From Lactobacillus sp. ESL0246 (GTDB taxonomy: Bacteria; Bacillota; Bacilli; Lactobacillales; Lactobacillaceae): DNA of 64,000 nucleotides. Where the stretch lies: contig NZ_REHC01000008.1 of assembly GCF_003692965.1 (NCBI RefSeq), positions 62,001 through 126,000 on the forward strand, given 5' to 3'. Below, piece by piece: positions 17,884 through 26,066 of the stretch (positions are counted from its first letter, which is position 1; every line of letters starts with the position of its first letter). The notes under the pieces were generated by a model. The model was not told the DNA's origin. It searched no databases and worked only from the letters and a program-made list of their open reading frames with translations. The position numbers and the translations under genes were made by a program.

Positions 17884-18019
17884 AGTCGTCACCTGTGATT
17901 CGCTTATACGCCGCCGCATCAATCGACTTACCGACATAGCCAGCAACTACACTTTTAGTATAAACACCAGCATCGTATAGATATTTGTAAAGCGACTCAA
18001 AAATTTGTGAAAGGTCCAT
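17864..18019 (-). CDS. XkdX-like small tail protein
   Basis: 51 aa. The sequence ends with IDAAAYKRITGDDYVA, matching the ITxEEYKxITGxxY pattern of the XkdX family found downstream of tail-fibre genes in Bacillus PBSX and related phages. It starts at the ATG at 18019, which overlaps the stop of the gene upstream, and itself overlaps the next start by 20 bp. Exact role unknown. Confidence 0.75.
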   Translation of the reverse strand: MDLSQIFESLYKYLYDAGVYTKSVVAGYVGKSIDAAAYKRITGDDYVAQTN

Positions 18020-18414
18020 TATTTGTCACCATCCTTTGCCTCATCAGCATTCTCTGGTACTGCTTTGGTTGTTGCTACCTGCGTCAAGACTGCAGTGATT
18101 GTGCCCAGTTGCTGATTAATTGCTCCTAGACCTTTTTCGACACTTTCAGCACTCGTCTTACTATCGTCAGCTACCTTCTTTACAGCTTCTACCGTTTGAC
18201 TCAGCTGTTCAAGCTGTTGTCCTTGACTGGCTTCATTATTTTCATACCACCGATAAGTATGCCAGTCATACTTAGGCGACTTGAGACTTGGGTCTGGCGC
18301 TTCTTCTACATACGGGTAGGCTATCTCAGCGTCCTTAGGTGCAAACCACACCTCAAAGGGTATTTCATTATTTGACTTATATACTTGTTTATATTGGTTA
18401 TTTTCTTCTGCCAT
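18019..18414 (-). CDS. Tail appendage protein, coiled coil
   Basis: 131 aa. The N-terminal half (VWFAPKDAEIAYPYVEEAP...WHTYRWYEN) is followed by a helical heptad-like region (about 65-115) and an acidic end. The place after the fibre genes and before XkdX is typical of the XkdW-type slot. No stronger assignment can be made. Confidence 0.6.
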   Translation of the reverse strand: MAEENNQYKQVYKSNNEIPFEVWFAPKDAEIAYPYVEEAPDPSLKSPKYDWHTYRWYENNEASQGQQLEQLSQTVEAVKKVADDSKTSAESVEKGLGAINQQLGTITAVLTQVATTKAVPENADEAKDGDK

Positions 18415-18425
18415 AATTTTTCTCC

Positions 18426-18767
18426 TTACACATAATTTAAATCAGATACTTTTATTCCTATTTGATTTTTATAAATAATTTGAACATGCATCCCTTGATC
18501 GACTGTAATATAATCGAGTAATGCAAAATCACCTTCTTTTGTTGGTAATAAGCCTGTTATTTTACAGATTTGCTTTGAATCTGGTCGTCCAATCATTTTT
18601 TCAAAATAAGTTTCTCCACCAGAAACTCCCTCACCAGAAAAGCTGCGTACACCAAGTCTATAAATTAATGTATCTTTAGTAACATTAATTTTCCGATCCA
18701 AAATTTTTTTATCAAAAATTTCACCATTTAAAATTAAATGACCAACTTCTTTCCCATTCACCAACAT
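18426..18767 (-). CDS. Tail-associated protein, third copy of tandem paralogues
   Basis: 113 aa. It opens MLVNGKEVGHLILNGEIF, clearly related to the openings of the next two genes, and ends with GIKVSDLNYV without the poly-G tract present in the others. The middle is unlike its paralogues. The location after the main fibre gene points to a host-recognition or carbohydrate-binding accessory. It overlaps its neighbour by 10 bp. Confidence 0.65.
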   Translation of the reverse strand: MLVNGKEVGHLILNGEIFDKKILDRKINVTKDTLIYRLGVRSFSGEGVSGGETYFEKMIGRPDSKQICKITGLLPTKEGDFALLDYITVDQGMHVQIIYKNQIGIKVSDLNYV

Positions 18768-19207
18768 GAAGGAGCTACCTCCCTTATGTTAAATATGAAT
18801 AGTATATAGGAGGGACTATTTACCCCCCCCACTTCTGGATTTGGTAGCATTCCACCTAAGTCAGATGCTTTAACCCAGTAAGCTATGCCAAACTCCCAAT
18901 GCAATAGCATTATCGCTGACGTTTTTAAAAAAACATATTGTTCACCATTACAACTTACTTGCTGATAAACCAATACAAGATTACTGCAATCAATCTCTGC
19001 AAGTAGTTGATGGGGACCATGTTCATCGCTATGAGTTATTGGGGAAAAGCTCGGCTCGGATTTTGCGCTCACACTTATTTCATATACTGGGATATTTAAC
19101 AAATCTTTATTAGCACCAAATTTGTAATACTGCGGAAAAGCCCGTTTAGAAGTAAACGTTTCCCCGCCGAGAATCAAATTCGATATTTGCTTACCATTAA
19201 TCAGCAT
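18758..19207 (-). CDS. Tail-associated protein, second tandem paralogue, with G8 tract
   Basis: 149 aa in the frame shown. Opening MLINGKQISNLILGGETF matches its neighbours. Near the end SDLGGMLPNPEV is followed by eight G (18823-18830). In the present phase the frame reads through the ribosome site of the next gene; with seven G it would stop at TAA right after EVGG. The natural C-terminus may therefore be about residue 129. Likely a receptor-binding accessory. Confidence 0.65.
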   Translation of the reverse strand: MLINGKQISNLILGGETFTSKRAFPQYYKFGANKDLLNIPVYEISVSAKSEPSFSPITHSDEHGPHQLLAEIDCSNLVLVYQQVSCNGEQYVFLKTSAIMLLHWEFGIAYWVKASDLGGMLPNPEVGGVNSPSYILFIFNIREVAPSCW

Positions 19208-19649
19208 GAAGGCACCTCCTCCATGTTGAACTGATAATATATTTTAAGGTAAATAGGGACCCTATATACCCCCCAGTTGCGGGGATCATCTCGCCACCTA
19301 AGTCTGATAGCTTAAACCACAATGCTAGCCCTCTTACCCAAGCAGCAGGATTGTCACTCGTTGGACTTACAACCATAGTATCTAAAGACTTTACTAAAAG
19401 ATACTTATCATCAGCGCTCAGTATCTGCGCGTACACTGAAAGGGGACCAAAATCAAAATTTGCATCAGACGTAAGATGACTTCGTTCAAACTTTACGCCC
19501 GTTTTATCAAAACTGCTTATATTATATGTTGGATAAGATTTGTCATGACTAATTTTAGGAAAGTCATAATATGCGGGAAACATATTTTCCGAAGTAAAAG
19601 TTTCCCCATCGAGAATCAAATGACCAACTTGCTTTCCATTAACTAACAT
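19197..19649 (-). CDS. Tail-associated protein, first tandem paralogue, with G6 tract
   Basis: 150 aa. Opening MLVNGKQVGHLILDGETF. Near the end LSDLGGEMIPAT is followed by six G (19269-19274), the same place as the G8 tract in the next paralogue. One G fewer gives a stop at TAG four codons after the tract begins; as sequenced, the frame runs on through the next gene's ribosome site. Role as for the other two copies. Confidence 0.65.
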   Translation of the reverse strand: MLVNGKQVGHLILDGETFTSENMFPAYYDFPKISHDKSYPTYNISSFDKTGVKFERSHLTSDANFDFGPLSVYAQILSADDKYLLVKSLDTMVVSPTSDNPAAWVRGLALWFKLSDLGGEMIPATGGYIGSLFTLKYIISSTWRRCLHAD

Positions 19650-19661
19650 TTTTTCTCCTTT

Positions 19662-20954
19662 CTATGGCGTTGCCACCAGTACGTGCGGATGAGCCTTAGA
19701 GTATGCCAATCCAGTGTCATAATCGGCAGCGTCATGGATTAGCTCCCGATTTTCTTGTGCCTCAATGCGACTCAGCAAGTCATTTTTAAGCCTATCTACC
19801 TCAGCCTTGCTGTAATGGTCTGTTTGGACATTACCAGTGCTGTCTGGTTTTAGACCATCAACAGTTTTTACGAAAGTTTTATCACTTTCATCTTTAGTGT
19901 AAGTATCAACTTGTAGTGACAGATTACCCTGCTCGTCAGGTGTGACTACTGAACCTCCGTTAATTGTTGCTGATTTCACATTGCCGGCGTTTTTGATTTG
20001 ATCTTTAACTCCGTCAGCGTATGCTTTGAGATCTTTGTCCGTTAAGATTTTCTCAAAGTTCTCCACGTTAGTGTCTTCACCATTGACTCTACTTCTAGCA
20101 TAGGTCAGCGTGCCCTGACCGTAGTTGCAGATATAAACAATTTGTTGCAGCTCGCTTGCGCCATTCCACTTAGGCACGTTAAAAATCCAGCCATATAGTT
20201 TATCAGTGGCTTGGTCAAAGCCCGACATTTGACCGGATGATTGCAATTTGCACTCCAAAAACTTAGTTGTCCCAACTGCTGAGTATGTGTCTAGGTTAAT
20301 TGTTGTGTCATAAACATTATTGCCATCTGGTGCGTTAAGCGGTGCCAGCGATTTGATTTCTTCTTTAGAGAAAACATCCTGTTTAGGATAAACCTCATCT
20401 TTAGCAGCATATGATTTAGCCAATTCTGCTTTTAATTGGGCAGCATTATCATTAATGGCTTTATCAATAGCTTCTTGCATTTGGCCACTATTGACAACAC
20501 CCTCTTGATTAGGGTTCAAAACTACTGTTGTATCATGACTCCGCCCGAAAACCATATCAATATCTAATGAGGAAGTAGACGCACCCTCTGCACCGGCTAC
20601 TAAGGTTTGCTCAGTTAAGCTTGGTGTTACCGCCATTAACTGCTCTTTTTTATCTACACTGGTTTTTGCGTACCAGCCAATTGAGTTGAATTTTAAATCT
20701 TCAGTAACTTTTGAATTATTAAAACTAGCTGACACTGTAACTGTAGTATCTGTTACTTGAGAAACAGAAACAGGGGTAATTAATTGCTGCCCCGTTAATG
20801 CAGTTAGTGCAATCTGGTCTTCCTCGCTCATATCCTTTATATCTTGGGTAAACAGAGCTGCATTGGTATATGTTATCTGCCCTTGAGCACCATCTACCTG
20901 GACTAGCATCCGTCTACCAGAATCTGTTATCAGCGTTTTCCCGAATTTTTGCAT
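19662..20954 (-). CDS. Tail fibre protein
   Basis: 430 aa. The N-terminal part (MQKFGKTLITDSGRRMLVQV, about 1-140) is a baseplate-attachment type domain of fibre proteins. It is followed by segments rich in short repeats such as TKDESDKTFVKTVDGL and YSKAEVDRLKNDL (residues 345-400), typical of trimeric fibre shafts. It probably binds the host surface receptor. A short helical tail may interact with a chaperone or the next proteins. Confidence 0.8.
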   Translation of the reverse strand: MQKFGKTLITDSGRRMLVQVDGAQGQITYTNAALFTQDIKDMSEEDQIALTALTGQQLITPVSVSQVTDTTVTVSASFNNSKVTEDLKFNSIGWYAKTSVDKKEQLMAVTPSLTEQTLVAGAEGASTSSLDIDMVFGRSHDTTVVLNPNQEGVVNSGQMQEAIDKAINDNAAQLKAELAKSYAAKDEVYPKQDVFSKEEIKSLAPLNAPDGNNVYDTTINLDTYSAVGTTKFLECKLQSSGQMSGFDQATDKLYGWIFNVPKWNGASELQQIVYICNYGQGTLTYARSRVNGEDTNVENFEKILTDKDLKAYADGVKDQIKNAGNVKSATINGGSVVTPDEQGNLSLQVDTYTKDESDKTFVKTVDGLKPDSTGNVQTDHYSKAEVDRLKNDLLSRIEAQENRELIHDAADYDTGLAYSKAHPHVLVATP

Positions 20955-20955
20955 C

Positions 20956-21636
20956 TCATTCTCCTTTCATTTTTGCTTGCAACTGTACTTTCTCTGCCGA
21001 AATTGCTGTGGCGCCTAAGTAGTCTGTAGTTGGTGTTGATCTGTTAATTGTTACGTGTGTTTCAGCGTGCAATTTAACATATTCCGTTGACATCACTGCT
21101 GCACCTATATAGTCCGTGGCATCCGTTTTTACTTCAAAACTAATACCATCTAGCCATATACCCAGAGCTACTAATTCTTGTAGATTATCTAAAATCAGTT
21201 TTTCTATGCCAATATTATCAATTTCCTCAAATGGTATTTTTATGATAATATGGCGCGTTTTAACTTTAAAAATTTTAAAACCCTTATTTTTTTGCAAAGC
21301 TGCTTCCGATATTCCTAATATACTAGGTGGTGTACCCTGGGCCCGTGCAATTAAAAATTTAATGTAAATTAAAAAGCGATAAAGATTATCCTCATCGCTT
21401 GGTCTATATGCTTTTCTATCTTCACCCAGAATATCTAATGTGGTGCCCTGGGCGTCTTTAACCGTCCGCCATTCACCAACTTTTTTTGCATTTTTACTTA
21501 CTTCAACTATCGGGTTATTAAATACATCCATCAAGTTCCATAAATTGGAGCCTGTATTTCTAGCCCAATAATTCGAAGCTTCTGCCAATAACTGATCCGT
21601 TGTAGTAGGACTAGTTGCATTAGTATCCTCAACCAT
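20956..21636 (-). CDS. Baseplate/tail protein (gpI-like position)
   Basis: 226 aa. The gene directly follows baseplate J, as P2 gpI and PBSX XkdU do, and overlaps it by 8 bp. The C-terminus has an internal repeat: TDYIGAAVMSTEYVKLHAET, then TDYLGATAISAEKVQLQAKM. It probably forms the wedge or fibre attachment at the baseplate edge. Confidence 0.7.
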   Translation of the reverse strand: MVEDTNATSPTTTDQLLAEASNYWARNTGSNLWNLMDVFNNPIVEVSKNAKKVGEWRTVKDAQGTTLDILGEDRKAYRPSDEDNLYRFLIYIKFLIARAQGTPPSILGISEAALQKNKGFKIFKVKTRHIIIKIPFEEIDNIGIEKLILDNLQELVALGIWLDGISFEVKTDATDYIGAAVMSTEYVKLHAETHVTINRSTPTTDYLGATAISAEKVQLQAKMKGE

Positions 21637-22807
21637 TCAGCACCACCTCAACATTAGCTAAACTACAAACTGGCACTTCAAACCTTTCAGTGGCAATATC
21701 TGCACTACCTAGATTATTTTCTGAAGTTCCCAAAACAATCTCAGCTTCCTGGATTCCAGGTATTTGGTAAACAATAGGATATAGCTTTGTTAAATATACT
21801 GTCTGTCCCATATCTAACGCATTAATGCTATCTACTATGCTATTTTTAACGTTATTTGAACCATCGTCAGTGTTCCAACCATTAGTAGTTTGTATTTTAA
21901 CTTTAACAAAAATAGGTTTTTCAGATGCTGAGTCAAAACGCATTACATCACTATTACCGGTCTCATCAACAATCTTAATAGCTTTTGTACCGGTCAATGT
22001 TGTTCCTGCAGCAGATCTATCATATAGGGTCTGAGCAATATCATTGTCTGTACCTCCTAGCACATATACATGTACGCTTTCAGGCGGATTGCCATATTGA
22101 TCTACTTGATCAGTTTTATTGTCAACAAAGCCCACATTTCTAACACCGGGAAGGTTCAGCAATGCTGACCTTATACCATTGCGTGTAGGACCTTCTTTAG
22201 CAGCATTTTCCATTATTAATCGTTTACGGTAATTATCATCACTTTCTTCATCTTGGCCGCCAGCCGCGTGGTCAGGATTGGTCACCGATATAATATTGTC
22301 ATCTGGATTTGATACTATCGTAATAGTATTAGCTATTACATTATTAAATGCTCCGGTTTCTTGCGACTCAACATTACCGCTACCGATCCATTTACCATCA
22401 TTGTCCTGAACAGTAATAACATCTTCAGTTAGCTCAAAAATAATACCGTCTTCGGTTTCAAATTCTTCGCCAGCCTGGATAAGATACTCACCATCTGTAT
22501 TAATAACAATTACTGCATGTGAATTAGTGGCCACTTTCCGAGGCACAGCAATATTAGAGCCTAACCTGTCTAGCGCCGTATCATTAGCTGTTGAGTAGAA
22601 GCCTGAATAATACACCAACTCTAACTGGTTAGTTATTTCTGTAAGACGCCAAGCATACATTTCTGCAATTAGACCAAAATTAGAGTTTGATGACAAAGCT
22701 ATTTCATCCCCAAACCTTGACCTTAAATCTTCCTGAATAGCATCTAACCATTCCTGATAAGTTGGAGCAATGAAGCCTTTATCCGTTAAGCCAAATTTAA
22801 TTGCCAA
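21629..22807 (-). CDS. Baseplate J-like protein
   Basis: 392 aa. Opening FGLTDKGFIAPTYQEWLDAI and the middle block with AAGGQDEESDDNYRKRLIM fit the Baseplate_J/gp47 family (XkdT). It forms the wedge of the contractile-tail baseplate. Its start overlaps the end of the gp25-like gene by 11 bp. Confidence 0.9.
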   Translation of the reverse strand: MAIKFGLTDKGFIAPTYQEWLDAIQEDLRSRFGDEIALSSNSNFGLIAEMYAWRLTEITNQLELVYYSGFYSTANDTALDRLGSNIAVPRKVATNSHAVIVINTDGEYLIQAGEEFETEDGIIFELTEDVITVQDNDGKWIGSGNVESQETGAFNNVIANTITIVSNPDDNIISVTNPDHAAGGQDEESDDNYRKRLIMENAAKEGPTRNGIRSALLNLPGVRNVGFVDNKTDQVDQYGNPPESVHVYVLGGTDNDIAQTLYDRSAAGTTLTGTKAIKIVDETGNSDVMRFDSASEKPIFVKVKIQTTNGWNTDDGSNNVKNSIVDSINALDMGQTVYLTKLYPIVYQIPGIQEAEIVLGTSENNLGSADIATERFEVPVCSLANVEVVLNG

Positions 22808-23177
22808 GTTTTAAACCTCCTTCTGCTATATCACTAGTACCGTCTGCCAAAGTTACACTGGCTTTAAAATGCACATCTAAGCCGCGATTTGGCAGCTCAT
22901 TAAAAGTAATATCAGTTAAATCATTAACTTCGGGTACGTTTTTCTTAATCGCATCTTCAATGTCTGTTTGGGCAATGTTTTTTTTAAAATTTTTAACAAA
23001 AAAGTTTGTATAGTCAGTTCCTTGTTCAGGAGCTAGGTTAACCATCTCTCCTAGTCTAATTAATAAAGTAGCTCTAATCCTTTGTGCAATCTCGTCAACA
23101 CCGTCTACAATCTGCAGATCATGTGTTATCGGATCAACTATTAGATCGCCATATTTATCAACTTTTAGATCTCTCAA
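22797..23177 (-). CDS. Baseplate wedge protein, gp25/DUF2634-like
   Basis: 126 aa. The motif order I-D-G-x-D-E-I-A-Q-R-I-R followed by LGEMVNLAPEQGTDY is that of the gp25-like lysozyme-related baseplate proteins (XkdS). It connects sheath and baseplate wedge. Overlaps both neighbours by a few bases. Confidence 0.8.
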   Translation of the reverse strand: MRDLKVDKYGDLIVDPITHDLQIVDGVDEIAQRIRATLLIRLGEMVNLAPEQGTDYTNFFVKNFKKNIAQTDIEDAIKKNVPEVNDLTDITFNELPNRGLDVHFKASVTLADGTSDIAEGGLKLGN

Positions 23178-23626
23178 AAAATATCATCCCCTAAAACCCC
23201 GACAACAATGGCGTCATTAGCATCATGCTTTCTTGAAGTATCAGGATTGTATGCATTACCGGAGCCATCCCAGTTAGTGCTGTCATCGTCTAAAACTACT
23301 GTAATGACTATCGCACCCTTTCTCATTAGGTGCTTTTTTGGAAGTGTAACTCCATGTTCATTTAACCAGGCTTCACCTGGTTTAAATCTATCCATTACCT
23401 CATCAACAATATAGCAATTGGCAGAAACAGGTATGTCTAAATATTGCGCTGAATCTTGGCCGTCAAAGCCTTTTGCCAAAGGCTGAATATCAGCTACATG
23501 CTGGGCACTGTCATACTTAATCACTCTAGCAAGCTGGGCACACTCAATGTCAGCCATTATACCGTTTCTAAGATAATTCATAGCACCGTATATTGCATCC
23601 TTAGCAGCAACATGTGGATTTGCCAT
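23174..23626 (-). CDS. Tail spike/puncturing protein, Gp138-like
   Basis: 150 aa. It has the size and opening (ARVIKYDSAQHVADIQPLA) of Gp138/gpV N-terminal OB-fold proteins, with GDD near the C-terminus. Located between hub and gp25-like genes, it is the probable membrane-puncturing spike of the contractile tail. Confidence 0.75.
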   Translation of the reverse strand: MANPHVAAKDAIYGAMNYLRNGIMADIECAQLARVIKYDSAQHVADIQPLAKGFDGQDSAQYLDIPVSANCYIVDEVMDRFKPGEAWLNEHGVTLPKKHLMRKGAIVITVVLDDDSTNWDGSGNAYNPDTSRKHDANDAIVVGVLGDDIF

Positions 23627-23639
23627 TTTCTACCACCTC

Positions 23640-24629
23640 CTAAATCTTAATAATAGACATCTGCGTCTGGGGATTGTCACCGTCAAATGAATGTTCTCCT
23701 GACTTAACATAAAATGATCCTTTAAGGAATCTGCTGTTCATCTTGACACCCACATTGATTGTCACTTCAGGAATAAGTGGCGTAACAATTTCCCAAACAT
23801 TGTCCTTGTCAGTATCTTCGCTTGGATTTGGTTGCTGAATTAGATCATCATCGTCAATAACGATCCAGGAACGCCTCTTGCTTCTAGGATTCACAATTTC
23901 CAAATTACCTTGAATATACGTCATTTTAGATCCTGTTTTAGTAACAAGCTGTTTTAAAAGGGTCAATGGTTTCCCTTTGGCTGTATATGCTTTTTTAATC
24001 GTTGGATTTTTGGCTAAATCAATTTTGGCAATTTTAATGCCAGATTGAGAAGCAACTCCTTGTATTAGTTTTTTATAGCTTGTGCCTTTACGGTAAGTTT
24101 TATTGACCATGATGGTCTTAGTAGCACGTGTCTTAATGCGCTTTTTCTTAACAGTTGCTTTAATCCATTTTTTCTTACCGCTCTTATAAGTTTTATAATG
24201 TCCCGGAACATTGGTTTTGACGGTTTTATATTTATTTATTTTTTTGGTTTTTTTAAGTCTTAACTTTCGGGCTTGTAAATTGTTGTAATCTTTTCCTTCT
24301 GTAAAAGTAATGATCATGGAGGTGGTGACACCATCGCTTTGTCCTGGTTCCACTTTCGAGATAAAACCTTCAGCAATTAGCTTTTTGCTAGAACCCCAGT
24401 TGAAGTAGAGCAATGCTTTTTGCTTTTTCTTATAAAAAGCAGCGTGCTCTTTACTCATGTTGTAAATTGTTACGGTATTGTCCTGTGGTGAAGGAATGTC
24501 AGAAAAGGGTGCAGTAAAATTAAAAGGATAGTTCTTTTCGAATTTTTCTTCATTGAAAAGAGTCTGTTCTTCACCCTTACTATTTTCAACCACAAACCAC
24601 ATGTGAGGGTCTTTAGTAACGATTGCCAT
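23640..24629 (-). CDS. Baseplate hub protein (gp27/XkdQ-like)
   Basis: 329 aa. The N-terminal segment (ENSKGEEQTLFNE... to FISKVEPGQSDGVT) and the middle region with YKKLIQGVASQSGIKI fit hub proteins of the XkdQ/gpD class. A lysine-rich insertion spans about 125-175. It should form the trimeric hub beneath the tube. Confidence 0.75.
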   Translation of the reverse strand: MAIVTKDPHMWFVVENSKGEEQTLFNEEKFEKNYPFNFTAPFSDIPSPQDNTVTIYNMSKEHAAFYKKKQKALLYFNWGSSKKLIAEGFISKVEPGQSDGVTTSMIITFTEGKDYNNLQARKLRLKKTKKINKYKTVKTNVPGHYKTYKSGKKKWIKATVKKKRIKTRATKTIMVNKTYRKGTSYKKLIQGVASQSGIKIAKIDLAKNPTIKKAYTAKGKPLTLLKQLVTKTGSKMTYIQGNLEIVNPRSKRRSWIVIDDDDLIQQPNPSEDTDKDNVWEIVTPLIPEVTINVGVKMNSRFLKGSFYVKSGEHSFDGDNPQTQMSIIKI

Positions 24630-25039
24630 TAGTACGACACCTCCTCATCCGTTTCATCGTCAGCAGTTTCATCTGGGTCGTAACCTAGAGGCTCAATAGT
24701 TGGATCAACTGTTTCAGAGCCATTAGGATCAACAACATCAAAGTAGAGCTTAACGTTTTCACCAAAGTTACCTTTGCCAGCATCCCTAGCTTGTTGCGTT
24801 TCGTCCATGACTCTAATATCAACACGAGGTAAGCGATTATCAGGTATATCTATGCCTACTAGTTGTCCTAATATTAACGGCTCCTGTTCTAGTAACGTTT
24901 CACCATCTTTTTGAATTGTTATGGTGTAATAATCAGCAAAACTGTTGTAATCAACTCTAATTACATACTCTTCATCGACAATATTTATATCAAAGATATC
25001 AGGTAGATCATTAACATCTACATCAATATAGTTTCTCAT
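24629..25039 (-). CDS. Baseplate plug protein (DUF6983-like)
   Basis: 136 aa, acidic C-terminus (DPDETADDETDEEV). FDINIVDEEYVIRVDYN and FADYYTITIQKDGE give the beta-rich fold of small plug proteins that sit next to the hub in simple myovirus baseplates. Overlaps the hub start by 1 bp. Confidence 0.65.
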   Translation of the reverse strand: MRNYIDVDVNDLPDIFDINIVDEEYVIRVDYNSFADYYTITIQKDGETLLEQEPLILGQLVGIDIPDNRLPRVDIRVMDETQQARDAGKGNFGENVKLYFDVVDPNGSETVDPTIEPLGYDPDETADDETDEEVSY

Positions 25040-25046
25040 CTCATCA

Positions 25047-26009
25047 CTACTTAACTCTTATCTTTTTACCAGCGCTAATTTTATTAGGATCCTTAATTTT
25101 GTTGACCTTAGTAAGCCATTTAACCGACTTGCCATATTTTTTGGATAAAGCCCACAAAGTATCACCAGGTTTTAAAGTCAGTGCAGTATATTTCTTAGTA
25201 CGTTTGCCAGATTTGGTTTTAGAAGATTTTGAACTCTTCTTTTTGTTTTTACCGGGTTGAGTAGAAATAGACGCTGCCGCAACGTATTTAAAAGTTATAG
25301 AAACATGTAAATCGTCTTTAAGATCAGTAAAATCACGGTTTAAGCCTGACATTATCAGGTGTGTGTAATAGATATCTCCGCGATAGGTCACCTCAATGTG
25401 ATTTTCAAACCAGTTACGCAAGGTAACATATTTATCATGAGCATTATCACCATCTTTGCCTGTGATAATCCCTTCTACTGTAATGCCCCTATCGGTCATC
25501 CGGGCATAGCTGGACCTAGGGGTACCTTTATCGACTGGCCATGAAGTAATATTTGCTGCGTTACTTTCGTTTTCACTGTCAGCTGGCAAAATGTAGATTA
25601 TCTTGGTTCCATTCTTAGCTACGTCCGTAGGATAAATTGCACAATTCCCTTCGTTATGCCATTCGCTATCGTGTTGCTCCAACTGTTCAGCAATCTTATT
25701 TTTCAGATTTTGCTTTTGAACTTTTGAAACTTTACCGCTTGCTTTTTTATATGCCGATTTTTTACGTTGGTAGTTCTTAATATCAGCACTATTGCGCTTC
25801 TCAGCCTTTTTTAGCTTAGCCAGTCGTGAAGCCTTAGCTTTAGCAGTTTCATTTTTAGGAACTTTTTTTAATTTCTTGACATCTTTAGCCGAGGTATTTT
25901 TCTTTTTCTCGGCTTTTTTAAACGCACTTTTAGCTTTATCCTCTGCTTTCTTTGCTTTTTTGACAGAAGTTGAAGGGTTAGTTGTCGCTAACCGGTATTG
26001 ATAAGGCAC
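25047..26009 (-). CDS. LysM baseplate/tail protein (XkdP/gp53-like)
   Basis: 320 aa. An extremely Lys/Ala-rich helical N-terminus (10-115) is followed by a beta-rich domain (120-250). A C-terminal LysM domain (275-320) has LKPGDTLWALSKKYGKSVKW. The LysM should bind peptidoglycan or tail structures. XkdP of PBSX has the same C-terminal LysM and the same place after the tape measure. Confidence 0.85.
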   Translation of the reverse strand: MPYQYRLATTNPSTSVKKAKKAEDKAKSAFKKAEKKKNTSAKDVKKLKKVPKNETAKAKASRLAKLKKAEKRNSADIKNYQRKKSAYKKASGKVSKVQKQNLKNKIAEQLEQHDSEWHNEGNCAIYPTDVAKNGTKIIYILPADSENESNAANITSWPVDKGTPRSSYARMTDRGITVEGIITGKDGDNAHDKYVTLRNWFENHIEVTYRGDIYYTHLIMSGLNRDFTDLKDDLHVSITFKYVAAASISTQPGKNKKKSSKSSKTKSGKRTKKYTALTLKPGDTLWALSKKYGKSVKWLTKVNKIKDPNKISAGKKIRVK

Positions 26010-26066
26010 ATTAGATCTCCTTTCTAATTTATAAAAAAGAGATGGCTTAAATGCTATCTCTACTTA

